From: Elysia crispata
Taxonomy: Eukaryota > Mollusca > Gastropoda > Plakobranchidae
Reading direction: 5' to 3'
Assembly (NCBI GenBank): GCA_033675545.1
Contig: JAWDGP010007208.1
Span: 70,001 to 134,000 of the forward strand
DNA: 64,000 bases
Shown here piece after piece: positions 35,959 through 49,800 of the stretch. A program made the position numbers and the translations under genes. The first letter of the stretch is position 1; every line of letters begins with the position of its first letter. Under the pieces are notes generated by a model. The model had not been told where the DNA came from and searched no databases. It was given only the letters and a program-made list of their open reading frames with translations.

Positions 35959-37811
35959 CAGACACACACACAGACAAACACTCATTAAGTCATAGATAGA
36001 AAGAACTTGCATAAGCACATAAAAGAGACAAAGAGTGAGACAAGTAATAGACAAGGCATGTCTGTTGTTTTGTATGAGTTAATTAATCGGTTCTTTGAGG
36101 CATTGTTCTCTGCAAACAAAAAAATCTCGAAGATAATAATAAAACAAGCAGAAAAGAGGAAGTGAAAGTGTCTGAAAATAATTGCATTAAAACTGAAAAG
36201 TGAATCTTGTGTGCATTAGTCAGTTCAAGCTGTTAGCAAAACTCCCAGTATCCGGTTTCGGGCTTTAAAGGAACATGACGTTATACCTGATGTATGCGGG
36301 TAGCTTTTGCCAAAGGTTCTCAATTTTTTAAGCACTGATTTCGGATCAGTCAATTATTTATGGCCTAGGATACTGGCCTTCGCATTTGCGGATCTAAGTA
36401 AAAGAAAAAGTAGAAGAAACGTTAAGTGTGAGAGGGAAAGATGATGAGAGGGCTTGGTTAACACAGTCACAGAGGTATAGGTACAGATTGATGAGATAAA
36501 TAAAGACGGTTTAGTTAAGAAAAGGATAAAAGGGGTTTAAAGAATTAAGAGTTTTTACTGTTGTCGTGTTTAGCGGTTATAAAATAATGGAGAAAATAAA
36601 TGGCGTTATTGCTTTAAAAGAAAAAAAAAAAGAACAGAGCGGTTAGATGTGCTTGGCCTGACTATGATTACAAGCTTAATGAGCTCTCGGCTTGATAAGA
36701 AATAAAATGAAAAGAAAGTTTAGGGGAAAGAATAAAAATGAGGAAGTTAATGAGATTTAGACGTGGAAGACGTGAGTAGAGGAAGAAATACGTTGAGTTT
36801 ATATTGTAGGGAGTCTATAAGACTATTCAAATATTTCTTATGAGACTCATAATTCTTAACGAGAGTATATAAATTTACCTACTATCACGTACATGATTGA
36901 ATCGAAAACTTGAGGGGTATGTTTTTTCCGCAACCATAAAAATTTTAATGCAAATCAAGAATAAAAAAGTAAGAAGAGAAAGCAGGAAATAAGAAAAAGT
37001 GTTTCTTATGCTTTAAAAAGATGTATAGGACTCGGAGTAGCTTTTTACATCGCCCACTGAATCTTTAATTACTCAAGTCAAAAAAATGAAACCCGATTGC
37101 GTCCACGGAATCTCAGGCGCTCAGAAAAATGAAACCAGATTGCGCAAACATCTCCGATCTCGGTGGATCTTGACTGCTGTGAACTAGAGCCCAAATCAAT
37201 GCATACTTTGTATTGGAACTGGAAACCGCCACTGCAAAATCAAGAGTAAATGACTGACTGTAAACATTCAACCTTGTGAACTAAAACTGCAAAGCTCTAA
37301 GTTCAATTAGAAAAAAAAATAGAGAAATACAACAGCACAGTCAGAGAGAGAGAAATTAATAGGATTTATACCTAAGCACAGGACAATCCCAAATCTAGAT
37401 CTTTCAAACATATTTAGCCTATAAATCTTAGATTTCTAGCAGTAGCATAGGTCTCCATTTCCAATTAAACATAGGCCTAAAAAAATGTAAATAGTTCTAG
37501 AGCTATATAGATCAAAATCTGACGGAATGGTCATCATTTTATAAGTATTATCTAGTTATTCATGCAAGATTTGTGAATATGGACAATATTATATTAATGA
37601 ATATATGCAGCCATTACCCCTTTTTGTTATTGGACAAAATTCTCCCTCAGTGAATATGTTAACCGATTTAAAAACATCAGATAACAAGAATTTTGACTGT
37701 GTCGCCTAGTCATCTGCACAATCACTCTATTCAAACCATCAATGTTGAAATATTTTAAATCGCCTCCCCCCCCCCCCACCAATATCCCTTTTGTATGTAG
37801 GCTACAGGAAA

Positions 37812-40800
37812 ATGCCACCAAAAAAGAAAGATCCAATTGGTGCCGTTCAAACAACTCTTTCAAAGTTTTTCGCACCAACCTCATCATCCAAGACTAGCTG
37901 TAAAAAGAATTCTGCAGTCAACAATACTGATGAAAAAGATGATTTTGAGGTTTGCAACATTGAAATAACTTTTTTTTCTGACTTCATTTAATCACTACCT
38001 ATACCTAAAGGTACAATTGAAGTTACAAATAGTATTATTAGAGGATGGTTCTCAGGCTTGTCTAGCACATGAATCTATTGATGAAGATGACCATGAGATT
38101 TTTTGTCCTGTCAAAAGCTATAATCATCTTAAGTTGGAGCTACTGATCCAGTCCCTGAATAATGTCTAAAATACTGTTAAAAGTTTCTTTGAGTCCCCTT
38201 GATCTTGACGTAATTTTTTTTTTTTGTCGATTCCTCAAGTTTATACTAGAAAGACTTAAATGTCCTTGAGATACAATTTAGTTCAAAATTGTTAAACATG
38301 CAGATGACATAATGGTTAAATTTTTAATTAAATAGGTGTGTGTTTCCTCATCATGTCATGATAATTTGAATATTTGTCTGTAGATGACTGCATTTAAGTT
38401 TTAACAATTCATTTCATCAGAATATTAGTGAAGGGCTCTGAACAGTTTTTGCCCAGATGCTCTCAACCTTGACATGGGCTCAAGATGAAGAACTATTTCA
38501 TCTCCTCATAATATTTCAATTTGAAAACTTTTCTGTCCTTTTTCCCTCTAACCCCATATTTCATTCTTGTTGTCTCCTCACTTCAACTTTTGCTGTCTCC
38601 ACTATCTCAACCCTGGTTGGATGAGACATACCATTCCTTTATATGGCTTCCCAAAACATAATGAAGAGCTTTATTGTGTGCGACTTGCTCCCAGGCCCCT
38701 TGATAATTATTGGTGTTTTTTTTTTCCCTGCAGGTTATTGAAATTAAACAATCCAATAAAAGACCTAAACCTAGAACAGAGAATGGAAATGATGAGATGG
38801 CTCCAAATAAAAAGATTTGCATACAGGAAACTTCTGGAAAAAATAGTGTAGATCCTTCATTCTCTAAAAATTCAAGCCCCTTCTCAAGTTCTTTAGGTAT
38901 TGAAACCACGAGGAAAAAATTGACACAATTTGAACTCTCAGATGAAAAGAATTTAGACTCTGAAAAGTTCATTTTTCAGTCAAAAGATTGCTATATGGTT
39001 CCTTTTACTGAAGGACGACATGTTGGACAAGGGGATAAGGCTGCACAAGAAGACTTCAAAGATGGTGATGATGACAATACGGAAGATGATATTTCTTCTC
39101 AACCCTCTTTTCTCTCTGCTTTCAAGGCATCCAATACCAAAGCCAAAAACACCAGCAAAGGCTCAAGGAGCAGCATGGACTCTAAGTCTGTTAAATATAC
39201 TCCTTTAGAGCAACAAGTGGTAGATATTAAAGAGCAAAGACCAGATGTCCTTCTTTGTGTTGAGTGTGGGTACAAATATAGATTCTTTGGTGAAGATGCT
39301 GAGGTAAGTCCCAGAGTATGTTTGAATTTTGATTTAAACATGAGCATAAACACAAGTGTTTTATTACTATTAGTGTTTTTAGTATGAGCATTGTATGGAT
39401 TCTCTTTGAAATATAATTTAAAAAATTTTTCTCACCCACATTGTACAAAACTTTAACTAATGTGGTATAATAACAAGATTGCCAATAACAAAAGATGTTC
39501 TGAAATAACATGATTTATATGTGACTGCTGATTCGTCCTGATTTTTATTGTTTTCAAGCCTTAAAGAAGCTTTGGTTAAGCTTCATGTCTCAAGATCTGT
39601 GAATTAGATAAGTTCTTAATTTCTTAAATCTGAGGCACTTTGCAAAACGTCTTATTTAAACTTGAAAACACAGTGAACATGCAAGTTTTATTTTTTTTTT
39701 CCTTTCATCTTTCTCTTCTTTCTTCAGAGTGCAGCAAAAGTTTTAAAAATTTTCTGTCACTTGGATCATAATTTCATGACAGCCAGTATACCTACCCACC
39801 GTCTCTTTGTTCATGTGCGAAGACTGGTTGCAGCTGGTTACAAGGTCAATAGTTATGATAAATATTGAATTGCTTCTTTAAAAAAAAAAAGCAACTTAAG
39901 ATCTGTTTTGAACAAAATCTTTTAAAAAGTTATTCTCAGCGGAATTTTAGTTCATTCATAAATTTCTTATTTTTTTTTAATTCGTTAAAGCATTTCATAT
40001 GCAAAAAAAACTTATACAATTATAGTAAATTAAATTAATGTTCTTAAATTAGAGCAGATTTTTTTTTGCTTTGTATTTCTTTTGTGAAAAAAACACAGTG
40101 TCATAGATTTTTGTGATCCGAGTAGGGAAACTTTATAATTGTTTTTTATTTGCAAACATTGTTGTGTAGAATATTAAGTCAGCTTGAGAGAAATAATCGG
40201 GAGCTGGTGATCATTCTGAATATGCAATAGTATATAACTGAGTAATCCAAGGAGGATTATAAGATATGTGATGAACTAATACAGTAATTGCATTTGCTAC
40301 AAAACCCAGAAATTCTTTATTTTTGTTCCTTTGTTTGGTTTTAAACTAGTGTTTGATGAAAAAAAAAAATAAAGAGATTCAATGTAACTGATCCATGTAG
40401 AAGATGCAAATTGTTAAAAAGAGAAAAACTTCACCTTGAAATATTTGAAATAGCTTATTTTTGTAAATCGGCAGCAAAATCCTCGTTTTAGCATATTTTT
40501 TCTAAGGTACATTTTTCTCATGGCTTGAACAAAGAAATCAAAATATACAGCTGTTTAAATTGCATTTTGGGTATTTCTGAAAGCTCTAAACTTATATTTT
40601 GTTACGTTTTTAAATTATATTATGTTTCAAAAGGCACATTAAAGAGTTTTTGATAAAAACCTGTTGATAGACACTAATTAGTCTATTTTGTAATGATGTT
40701 ATCATGAAATTGAGTTTCTTTATTGCAGGTTGGAGTTGTAAAGCAGATGGAGACGGCTCATCTGAAAGCAGCAAGTGACAACAAATCTGGTCCTTTCACC

Positions 40801-43800
40801 CGCAAGTTGTCGGCTCTCTACACCAAGTCCACTCTCATAGGTCAAGATATCCTTCTGCAAATGAGAAAAAAATAGCTCACACAGTGTTTAGGTTAAATGA
40901 TACCTTTGGTTTTATGAAAGTTTAGATTGTGTTTTGGGTACTTTTGAAACATAGTTTTAAAATGATTTACATGTTATATTATTCTAGTCAAGGGAAACAT
41001 GTTACTAACACATTGAAGGCCTCTTGAAGTATAAATTGGGCATTGATATTGATAAGTAATATTTGTGATGAAACTCATGTTGCAGTACCAATATTAGGAT
41101 TAATTTCTTTTTCACAGAGAAAGGGGCAAAAATTAGTGAAACTTTCTCCAATTATTCCCTAAGAAAATTCTTGATGCTGTTTTATTGAGGGGAAAAAACT
41201 GACAGAATAAGGGCTATTTTTGCTTATAGAAAGACTTTTATTTTGAAATACTTAAGTTTTTTTTTTTTTTTGGTATGAACTTGCTTCTAAAGATTCATTA
41301 TCTTGATTAATAATTAATTAAATTAGTGATTTTCCTACGCCTGATTATAAACTCTTTGACTTACAATTCAACATCTTGACCCCTTGGTAAAAAGCGGCAG
41401 TGATGAGAATGAAAACAAACCTGACATTGACTCAACGCTTAAGCAAAACCAGCATTTATTGTGCATCTATGAACAGCCTAATTCTTCTGATTCTGCATCG
41501 AATGTTCAGCATATTGGAATTGTTGTAAGGTTTTATGTTACTGCCATTGAATTTAATATAGAAATGAGCTCATCAAACTTTCTTTGCTTCAAGTACAAAG
41601 AATAAGAAAAAGTGAATTTTATTTTAAAAATAAGTGGATAATCTTTATTAGATTGTAGATGACTTGTATTTGAGATGATCAAATAAGAACATTCAAGCAG
41701 TGAATATTAAAAATACACACAAAAAAGAAGTCACCAATGATGCTAACCACTAGTTCCAGAAGCAGTAACAGCCAAGCTTGACGAATTAAAGGCAGAGGAG
41801 ATTAAAAGCTATGTTCAGGCTGTCACTGATTTTTTATATTTTTGAGACCTTGAAAATTCTTACCTTTTCGCATCTTGGTGCTCCACGGAGGAGCAGGCTG
41901 ATTTACAACCGATCACGGCGTTGTGCTCACATGACAAGCGTTAGTACCAGCACCACTTCACATCACCCCGCTCCTCCTGTGCATCATTGTAATACTTGAT
42001 TTTATGTGAATTTTTTAAAATGCCATAAAAGCTGTGTTTGCAAGGAATTATAACACTAATATAGGGTATATAGGAGGAATAATAGGCCCGGTGACTGCGC
42101 AATAGGGAAAGGTGAAACTGCATTAAAATTTTTTTTGTTTTTTGGTCATGACCTATCTTTGCATTTGATTTATAAACAAGTTATCAGGAAATCTTTAATG
42201 CCCAAAGCCATGATTCTAGCTCATATTTGTTTTCTCTTATATTTTTTAAAACTATATGATTGGATTTAATTTTCCACTTTCTATCATGTTTGCTCTAAAT
42301 CACATCATTCATTTTATAAAAATAAATTCCTCACATGTTTTATTGTGGTCATTTTTTTCTGCAGAGTTCCAGAAGGCTTTGTTGAATTTTGTGTGCGTAT
42401 GTTTTTTTTTGTTTTTTTTTTTAATTTTCTGATAAGTAGAAGTTCGATTTCGTCAGTTGAAATTGAAGGCTTTGGGAAGTGAAAATGATTTTCACATGAA
42501 GTTCCGATTGTTATTTTTCAGTGTGCTGATCCTGCCACTGGTGATATTTTATATGATGATTTCCATGATGGTCCAACATACTCGGAGCTAGCAACAAGAA
42601 TCTCTCACCTGAAACCAGTTGAAATTATCCTGTCTTCAGGAGTTTCACCACAAATGAAAAATTTTGTAACAAAAATTACATCTCTTAGGTATGCATCACA
42701 TTTTTTTTCTATTTGTGTGTGTTTTTTAATGCTAAGTTCAATGCCAATAAGTGAGTTTAAAAAAATGTATAGTTTATACCTTACAGTTGTGAAACAAAAA
42801 ATTTTTAGATCTTTTCTTAGGATGTTGAAATGTTTTAAATCTTCATTCACAGCCTGACTGATGATGACAAAATCAGAGTAGATGCAATGCCTGAAAAACA
42901 CTTTGAAGACGCTGTTACCATTGTAAAAGAATTTTTTGAAGGTAAAAATTCTTTTCTTAAAAGAAAACCTTTATTTTGTTCTCTCGTTGATCATAATAAC
43001 AAATAATTACATTTAATATATTCATGAAATTATCATGCTTTTTTTATGTTATAATTATTAATTTTATACAAAAAGATAGGAAAACAATGCTCACACGAGG
43101 AAAGTAATTAAAATGAGGCATGTGATGTCAAGGATCGCAAGCTCCAACCATTCTCATGTTTTCCTCCGATTTAAATTGAACAGAAGCCAGTGACTTTTTA
43201 GTTAAAAACTTAACTTCTTCACCTGCTCTAGGTACATAGAAAGGAAAAATTAGCATGATGTTGTCTTGTGGATGATGGGCTTATATGAAAGACTAATTTC
43301 AAATTCTCATGTTCAGCACCAATGGCAAGCAGTCTCTTTTCTTCATTTTGTTCTGAGTTTTGAAATAATTATTCAAACAAAAGAAAATGGTGTCCTTGAC
43401 TATTCTAAAATAGTTATGTGATAAAACTGAATTAAATTCAAGTACAGTCATATATTGCTCCTATTCATTCAGATGCCAGTAGCCTTAGTCGTGTGCATAA
43501 CTTTCCTAAGCCTACTTTGAGTTGCATAGCAGCTCTAATTGTTTACCTCAAAGACTTTCAACTGGAAGGTGTTCTTAAACTGACTCAGTAAGTATGGGTC
43601 TCTTTCTTTTTTTGCAGTGGTGAATGGGCACCTGTTAATTTGTTTTTTTTTGGGGTTTTTTGTTGGCTTAAAAGACCAGAGGCTGCTATTTTGAAATTGT
43701 CTTTGTTTTCATAAACCTTTCTATCCTCACAAAAGACATAAAAAAAGAATTCATGATATAATGATTAATACATCACTCTTTAAATTATTAATTTGACATA

Positions 43801-46800
43801 GTGTTATGTTTACGTGTTGATGTTGTAGTCTAGAGGCTCATATATTTTGTCTGTTGGTATTTAGTTCATAAGGGAGCAGTAAAAAGTGTCAACTGCCAAA
43901 AACCTTCATACAAAACATGGCATCAGAATAACTGTAGCTGCCTTCAGAAATTCCTTTCAAGAATTCACATTTAAAAAGAATATCTTGTGACAATTGGAGT
44001 GATCAAAGGAAAACGCAGCAGGGGAAAACTGTGAAAAGATGTTGGATGGACTAACTAAATGACTCAAAGTGACAGAAGCACTGAAAATGATGAAAGATAG
44101 AGATGTGTGGAAGGTCATGATTGCATATGCTAAAGAGCATGGAACCTGATTGATTAATTGACATTTATTAAATTTACAATGTAAACTTAAAGAAAGATTG
44201 AACTGTCCTCTAATTATATTACATCTCATTGAGTTTTGTTTAGTGGGTTGCACGTTTGGACAATTTTTTTTGCTTACTTTTATTACTTTTTCATTTAAAA
44301 TGTGCAATGAAGTTGAACGTTGAGTTCCAATATATTAGAACTTTAAAATATTTCTTTTATGTGAATTTAACAGGTCTTTCAAACGTTTTTCCGAGCGATC
44401 TCGTTTCATGTACTTGAGCAGCCAGTGTCTCTACAACCTTGAAGTTTTCCAGAATTCTTGTGATGGATCTGAGAAGGGATCTTTGTTCTGGATGCTGGAC
44501 AACACCAAGACAAAATTTGGCTCCCGTCTTCTAAGAAAGTGGCTGAACCAACCTTTGCTAGATTATAAGTAAGTTTTAAAGATGCAATCAGCAATGCATC
44601 AATGTCCTAGATTTTAGATTCAAGCTTCGAGAAGAATGATTTGTGTTTGTTGATGTTAATTGTAAAACCTCATTTCATGTATAAAATATTTTGAAACCAG
44701 CTTTCGTCCTGCAATTTATTTATCCTTTTTTTCCTTTAAAGCAAGAAATTGTAGGTTGTATTTTGCTTTAAATAAATGCTGTTCTTTCAAGAGAAAACAA
44801 AAAATTTTTTAAGTATTAGTAATTTGCAGATATGTGCTAAATTTCTCTCTGTTACATTTTCATATTTTTTAAAAACATTTTGCATGTTAAAGAGATGGGG
44901 GTGCGAGAGGGATATTTGTGTGATGGGATCAACAGCAAATTTTTTCAGTATGTATCATACTGATTGGCCTACAGTTGCATCTGATAGAAAGGTAATAAAA
45001 CACACAGCAATTATCCATAGAAAGTTTATATGCAGTCTTGCTACTTTTTTGGTGCAAGTTTGTCTCAAACAAGTTAAAGTTACACTAAGTAGCTTTATCC
45101 TAAATAATGCTTGTAGGTTTTCCACTCTTCTTTGTTTTGTTTAATCTCATCAAATAAATTGAGAAACATTCTGATCAATTGAGTAATTTAAAATGAAGGA
45201 TTCGTTAGGGGTTACTTAACATAAGTTTTTGGCAGAGATATGAATTTGTTTTTTTAATAAAAGTAAAAATAAAAGAAACACGGTCATTTGAAAAGAGGAC
45301 ACAATTCTGTAGAGTAAAAAATAAGACATGTATGAAGGAGGCTGATTAATTATCACAGAAGTTTTCAAATGTTTTTTTTCTCTGCAAAAGCTAATGTTCA
45401 AGAAAAATGTAGTGCTGAAGATGTAGGACCGTGTATTACTAATATACGGTCCTACATCTTCAGCACTACATTTTTCTGGAACAGTATTCTAATACTATTA
45501 GAATACTGTTCTTCTTAGATATCAGTTATTGTCCAAGATACATGAAGATAGAGTCTTGACATGAGCCTTAATTGACATAATGGTTGTTTTTCATAACTGC
45601 TTTGTCTTAGAGAGATTTAGAGGAAGTAAAAAATAATTTTGAAAAATATCATTATCAAGAGATATCACTGAAAACAAAATCAGCTTAATTTTTTTTTTCA
45701 TATAGAATTTCTTTTTTTTTACCTTCTGAAAGGGAAATCCAGGGTAGACTTGATGCTGTAGAAGAACTTATTGAAGGTGGCACTGCAAGTTTCAAATCCT
45801 TGAGTGACTTAATGGGAAAACTCCCTGATCTAGAGAGGGGGTTGTGTTCTATATTCCATCAGAAGGTAAACCCTCAAAAGTAATATTTGGTCTCTTTAGT
45901 TCTATTGGATATCTATTCAATTCATTCACGATGTCATCATTAAAAAGCAAAGCACTGTGCAATTTTATTTCACGAGAAAGCAATAAGATATGTCGCATTT
46001 GTTTTCGCTACAACATTTCACATTACACTAGATTTCGTAGAGAAAATGCTTAGAGTAAAGATATGAGATCTTTTTGTTTCTATCCACTCAAATTGGCTCA
46101 TCAGGAAACAGCTGATAAGCTAATTTGATGTGAATATCTTGTACAATTATTTTCTAATTCCATTTTAATTTTTGTTGTAATTTTTTCCTGTTCATAAAGT
46201 TTCTAGAACATAAACTGTCTAGATATTATTTTACACAAACTCATTATTATTTTAAAAATATGACATAACTTTTTTTTTTCCATCTTTCACTGGTGTAAAC
46301 TGTCCTGTGTGGTAAAAGTCCTGAACTGACATTATTTTGTACATATCTGTGTTTGGTTTATTTCATCAGGCATTTAAAATCTAAAACTTTGTATCAAAAG
46401 TTTTTCACTTCTTTTCTTATTGCTTTCATGCTATTATCACAATCATTCCTTTCAAAATGACAAGAACAGGTTAAATTTTCAATTCTCTAGAGCTCTCCAT
46501 CAGAGTTTTACAATGTGACACACTCTCTGGGAAAAGTTTGCAAAACTGTGAAGGGATTGGACAGCACAGTCAACTCTCCTCTGCTGAAGTCTTTGCTGAG
46601 TGGAATTGGCGACTGTCTTGAGGGAATTGGAACATACATAAAGTGCATAAATGAAAAAGCAGCCAGGTTAGAACTTGTTCCTAAATAATTTTTTTTTTAA
46701 ACGGAGATGATTATTTCTTTCATATCACTTTTATCAGTGATTTAGACTTCAAATTGTACAGAATAAACCAAATTCAGTTAAGTAAAGGAAAGAAAATGTT

Positions 46801-49800
46801 CTTCCAGGGCACCCTTTATTAGCTTTTGGAACTGTAAACAAATAAAGTGTTTCACATCAATATTATTTCATTTCATTGGATCAATTTTTTTGCCTTCAAC
46901 TGATTTTATCAAACTTAAAAAAAAATAAGACTTATCTTAAAAACATTTTATTTGCCACAGGGATAATGACCTTCCCAATTTGTTCGTGGATGGGTTAGAA
47001 GATGAAAGTGTTGCAGCAGTTTACACCACAAAAGAAAAACTTTCAGAGGTTTTGAGTTCAATTCATGACCATCGCAAAGAAGTGAGGCTTGCCTTAAGAC
47101 AGCCAAGTCTCAACTTCACCACAGTATTACAAACTGAGGTTTGTCCTATTAAAATAATCTTCCATTTTTTTTTAAATTCAACAATATTGACTATTGGAGG
47201 AGGAAGACTATGCCTAAAACTTTTTTTTTTTTTGAAGGAAAGCAAAATCTCCTCCAAAGGTTTATCTTGAATTTCATCCACCACACACAGTCACAATCCC
47301 TCAATAAAAAAATTGTCTCTTGGGGAGACAAAATGAAATGTTCTGCGATGTAATATCTTAAGGCCGTATTTCTTGATAATATGGCTAACATATTTTACTT
47401 TTTTGATTTCTTCTAACTGGAACAGAGATATGACACTATTGAATAATAGCCATCATTTACTAGTAAGACATATGAAAGGGATTTTTCAGAAATTATCAGA
47501 TATATTTTAATGTGAAATTCAATATGTATGTTTCTAATGATGAGTGGGACTTCTTTTTAAATTTATCTCCATCGAAGCAATTGGACTCTTTTGGTGTTCA
47601 TGTTTCTCATCTAAGTGTAAAATCAAATATTTCCCAGTTTCTTATTGAGGTGAAAAATACACAGCTCAAAACAGTACCTTCAGACTGGACTCAAATTAGC
47701 AGGTAAGAGTGAAAAAATTATATATGTAGAGACTCTCATGTGTCAACATAAAATATTTCAATTCATTTTTAAGAGATCCTTTCATTGTGAAAAAAATAAA
47801 ATGAAGACTTAAACAAGTTAGCTGATTTTGCAACTACTTGTCACACCTTTTTTAAAGCTCAGTTAGTTAAAAGTAATCAAGAAAATGTTTGTTCTAGTTT
47901 TCATGTTAGGTGATTTTAAAAAATTATATTTAAAATATGATAAATGCAATATCAACCCTTTCCTACAAGGCAGCTGAAAGGCATATTTCAATTTTTTTTT
48001 TTTAAATCATGAAAAATAACACAGTAGGCACTTTTCAATAAACTGCAATATTAAAAAGACTTGCAACTTTTTCATATCAAATATCTAATCACATTTTAAA
48101 TAGATCAAGGTTTTATTTGATTTGAATTTCAAATTCTTCTGTCAAAAGAATTTTATTTAATGTTGAACAAATAACTTATATGCATTTAAAAGTTTAATAT
48201 TCACAAAAGAAAAAAAAAAAGAAAATTCTTTCTGAGCACCTTCCTGATCCCATTACTAATCAGCAGATCTAGATACAAATTGAATATTCTTTAATCAAAA
48301 TCTTTTGGTTCACTGTTTAAAAGAACAAAGAAGCATTTAGTTAGTAAAAAACATATACATTGAAACTCCTACCACTTTGCTTTTCTTTATTTATCATAGT
48401 CAAAGGATAATAGTCACAGAAAACAGATACAACTATACAATTATTGTTTGCTTTTGCATTTTGCTACTCTTCATATTGTGAGCAAAAAAATTAATGGTGG
48501 GTACAATTTCATTAATTCATTTAATTGAATTTTTTTTTGTGATTTCAGTACGAAGACTGTGTCAAGATTTCATTCTCCTTTTTTGGTGGAAAAATATCGA
48601 AAATTGAACCAAATGAGAGAACAGCTGGAAAAAGATTCTAAGGAAGCATGGCAAATCTTTTTAAAGTAAGAAATATCATCAAAAAAGCACCTCAGCATTT
48701 AAACTTTTCTTTTATCAAAGATCACTTTTGCTTAAATAGTTTCTTAATCTCTCTTTTTAATTACTATGCACCAAGAAGGTTTGTAAGGTAGATCATTCTT
48801 TTTTTCTTGTAACAGATGAGATTAATGTTGAACATATGCAGTATATATTTTTGTGTTTATCTATTTATATGGATCTAGTTTTCTAAGCTAATGAATTGCT
48901 TATCTGTAATATTTTTCTCTATTTTTCTTGGCTGAGACATGCAGACTACTTCAACATACTGCTTTTTAATTTGTGTACCATGTTTGCCTCATCAGCCAAG
49001 AAAAATTGTCAAAACAAAATGTCTTTTATTTATTCTGAATTTTTTTTGATAGTCAGTGGAAACTGCAAAAATTTTAAATCATGATCATCTTTTATTTTCC
49101 ATTTTTCAACTGTTAGATTTTTTAGTAATTGTTTAACATGCTCTTCCCTCAGGCAATTTTCCGCAAACTTTGTAACATTTAAAACAGCTGTGACCCATTT
49201 GGCAACTGTGGATTGTTTGATGTGTTTGGCAAATGTTGCATCTCGGGGCTCATTTTGCAAGTGAGTGCTAATATGAAAAATTTGTATACAGCAAAATTTT
49301 ACTTTGATCCATTGATTATCAGAAGTTTACTACACAATAAACTTGACACAAAAGCAGCAAAAAAGTGGAATGGCTGAAAATGTTATATATTTCAAATATT
49401 TTACTCTAATATGTAAGAATAATTATAAACATATTCTTGTCTCTGCATTTTCAATTCATTTATGCGATATATCATCATTTGTAAGATCTTATTTTCTTTT
49501 ATCTGTGTAGGCCTCAGTTAGACAGTGAAAGAGTTCATATTGAAATTGTTCAAGGCCGGCATCCAATTATTGAAACCCTTTCAAATGGTCAAGACCAGTT
49601 TGTTCCAAATGATACAAACCTCAGTGTAAGTTTATGATTCACATGCTAAATGTATAAAATTGTGCATCAGAAATAATGTATTTTGCTGAACGTCTATGAG
49701 GGTTATTACTGAAATAGCTTAACTTTTTCAAATGATCTTTTCCTGTCGTTTTAACTTACTCTCCTTTTCCTTATCACCAAGGTTATCTCTCTTTGTGTGA

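Noticed and set aside
37100-37811. Head-to-head DHFR gene upstream of MSH3, as in mammals
   Set aside because: No DHFR motif or suitable open frame is visible on either strand up to about 31 kb.
40840-40875. Premature end of MSH3 by read-through of exon 4 (LLQMRKK stop)
   Set aside because: The stop lies in the AT-AC intron; splicing at ATATCCTT restores the conserved frame, so MSH3 is not a pseudogene.
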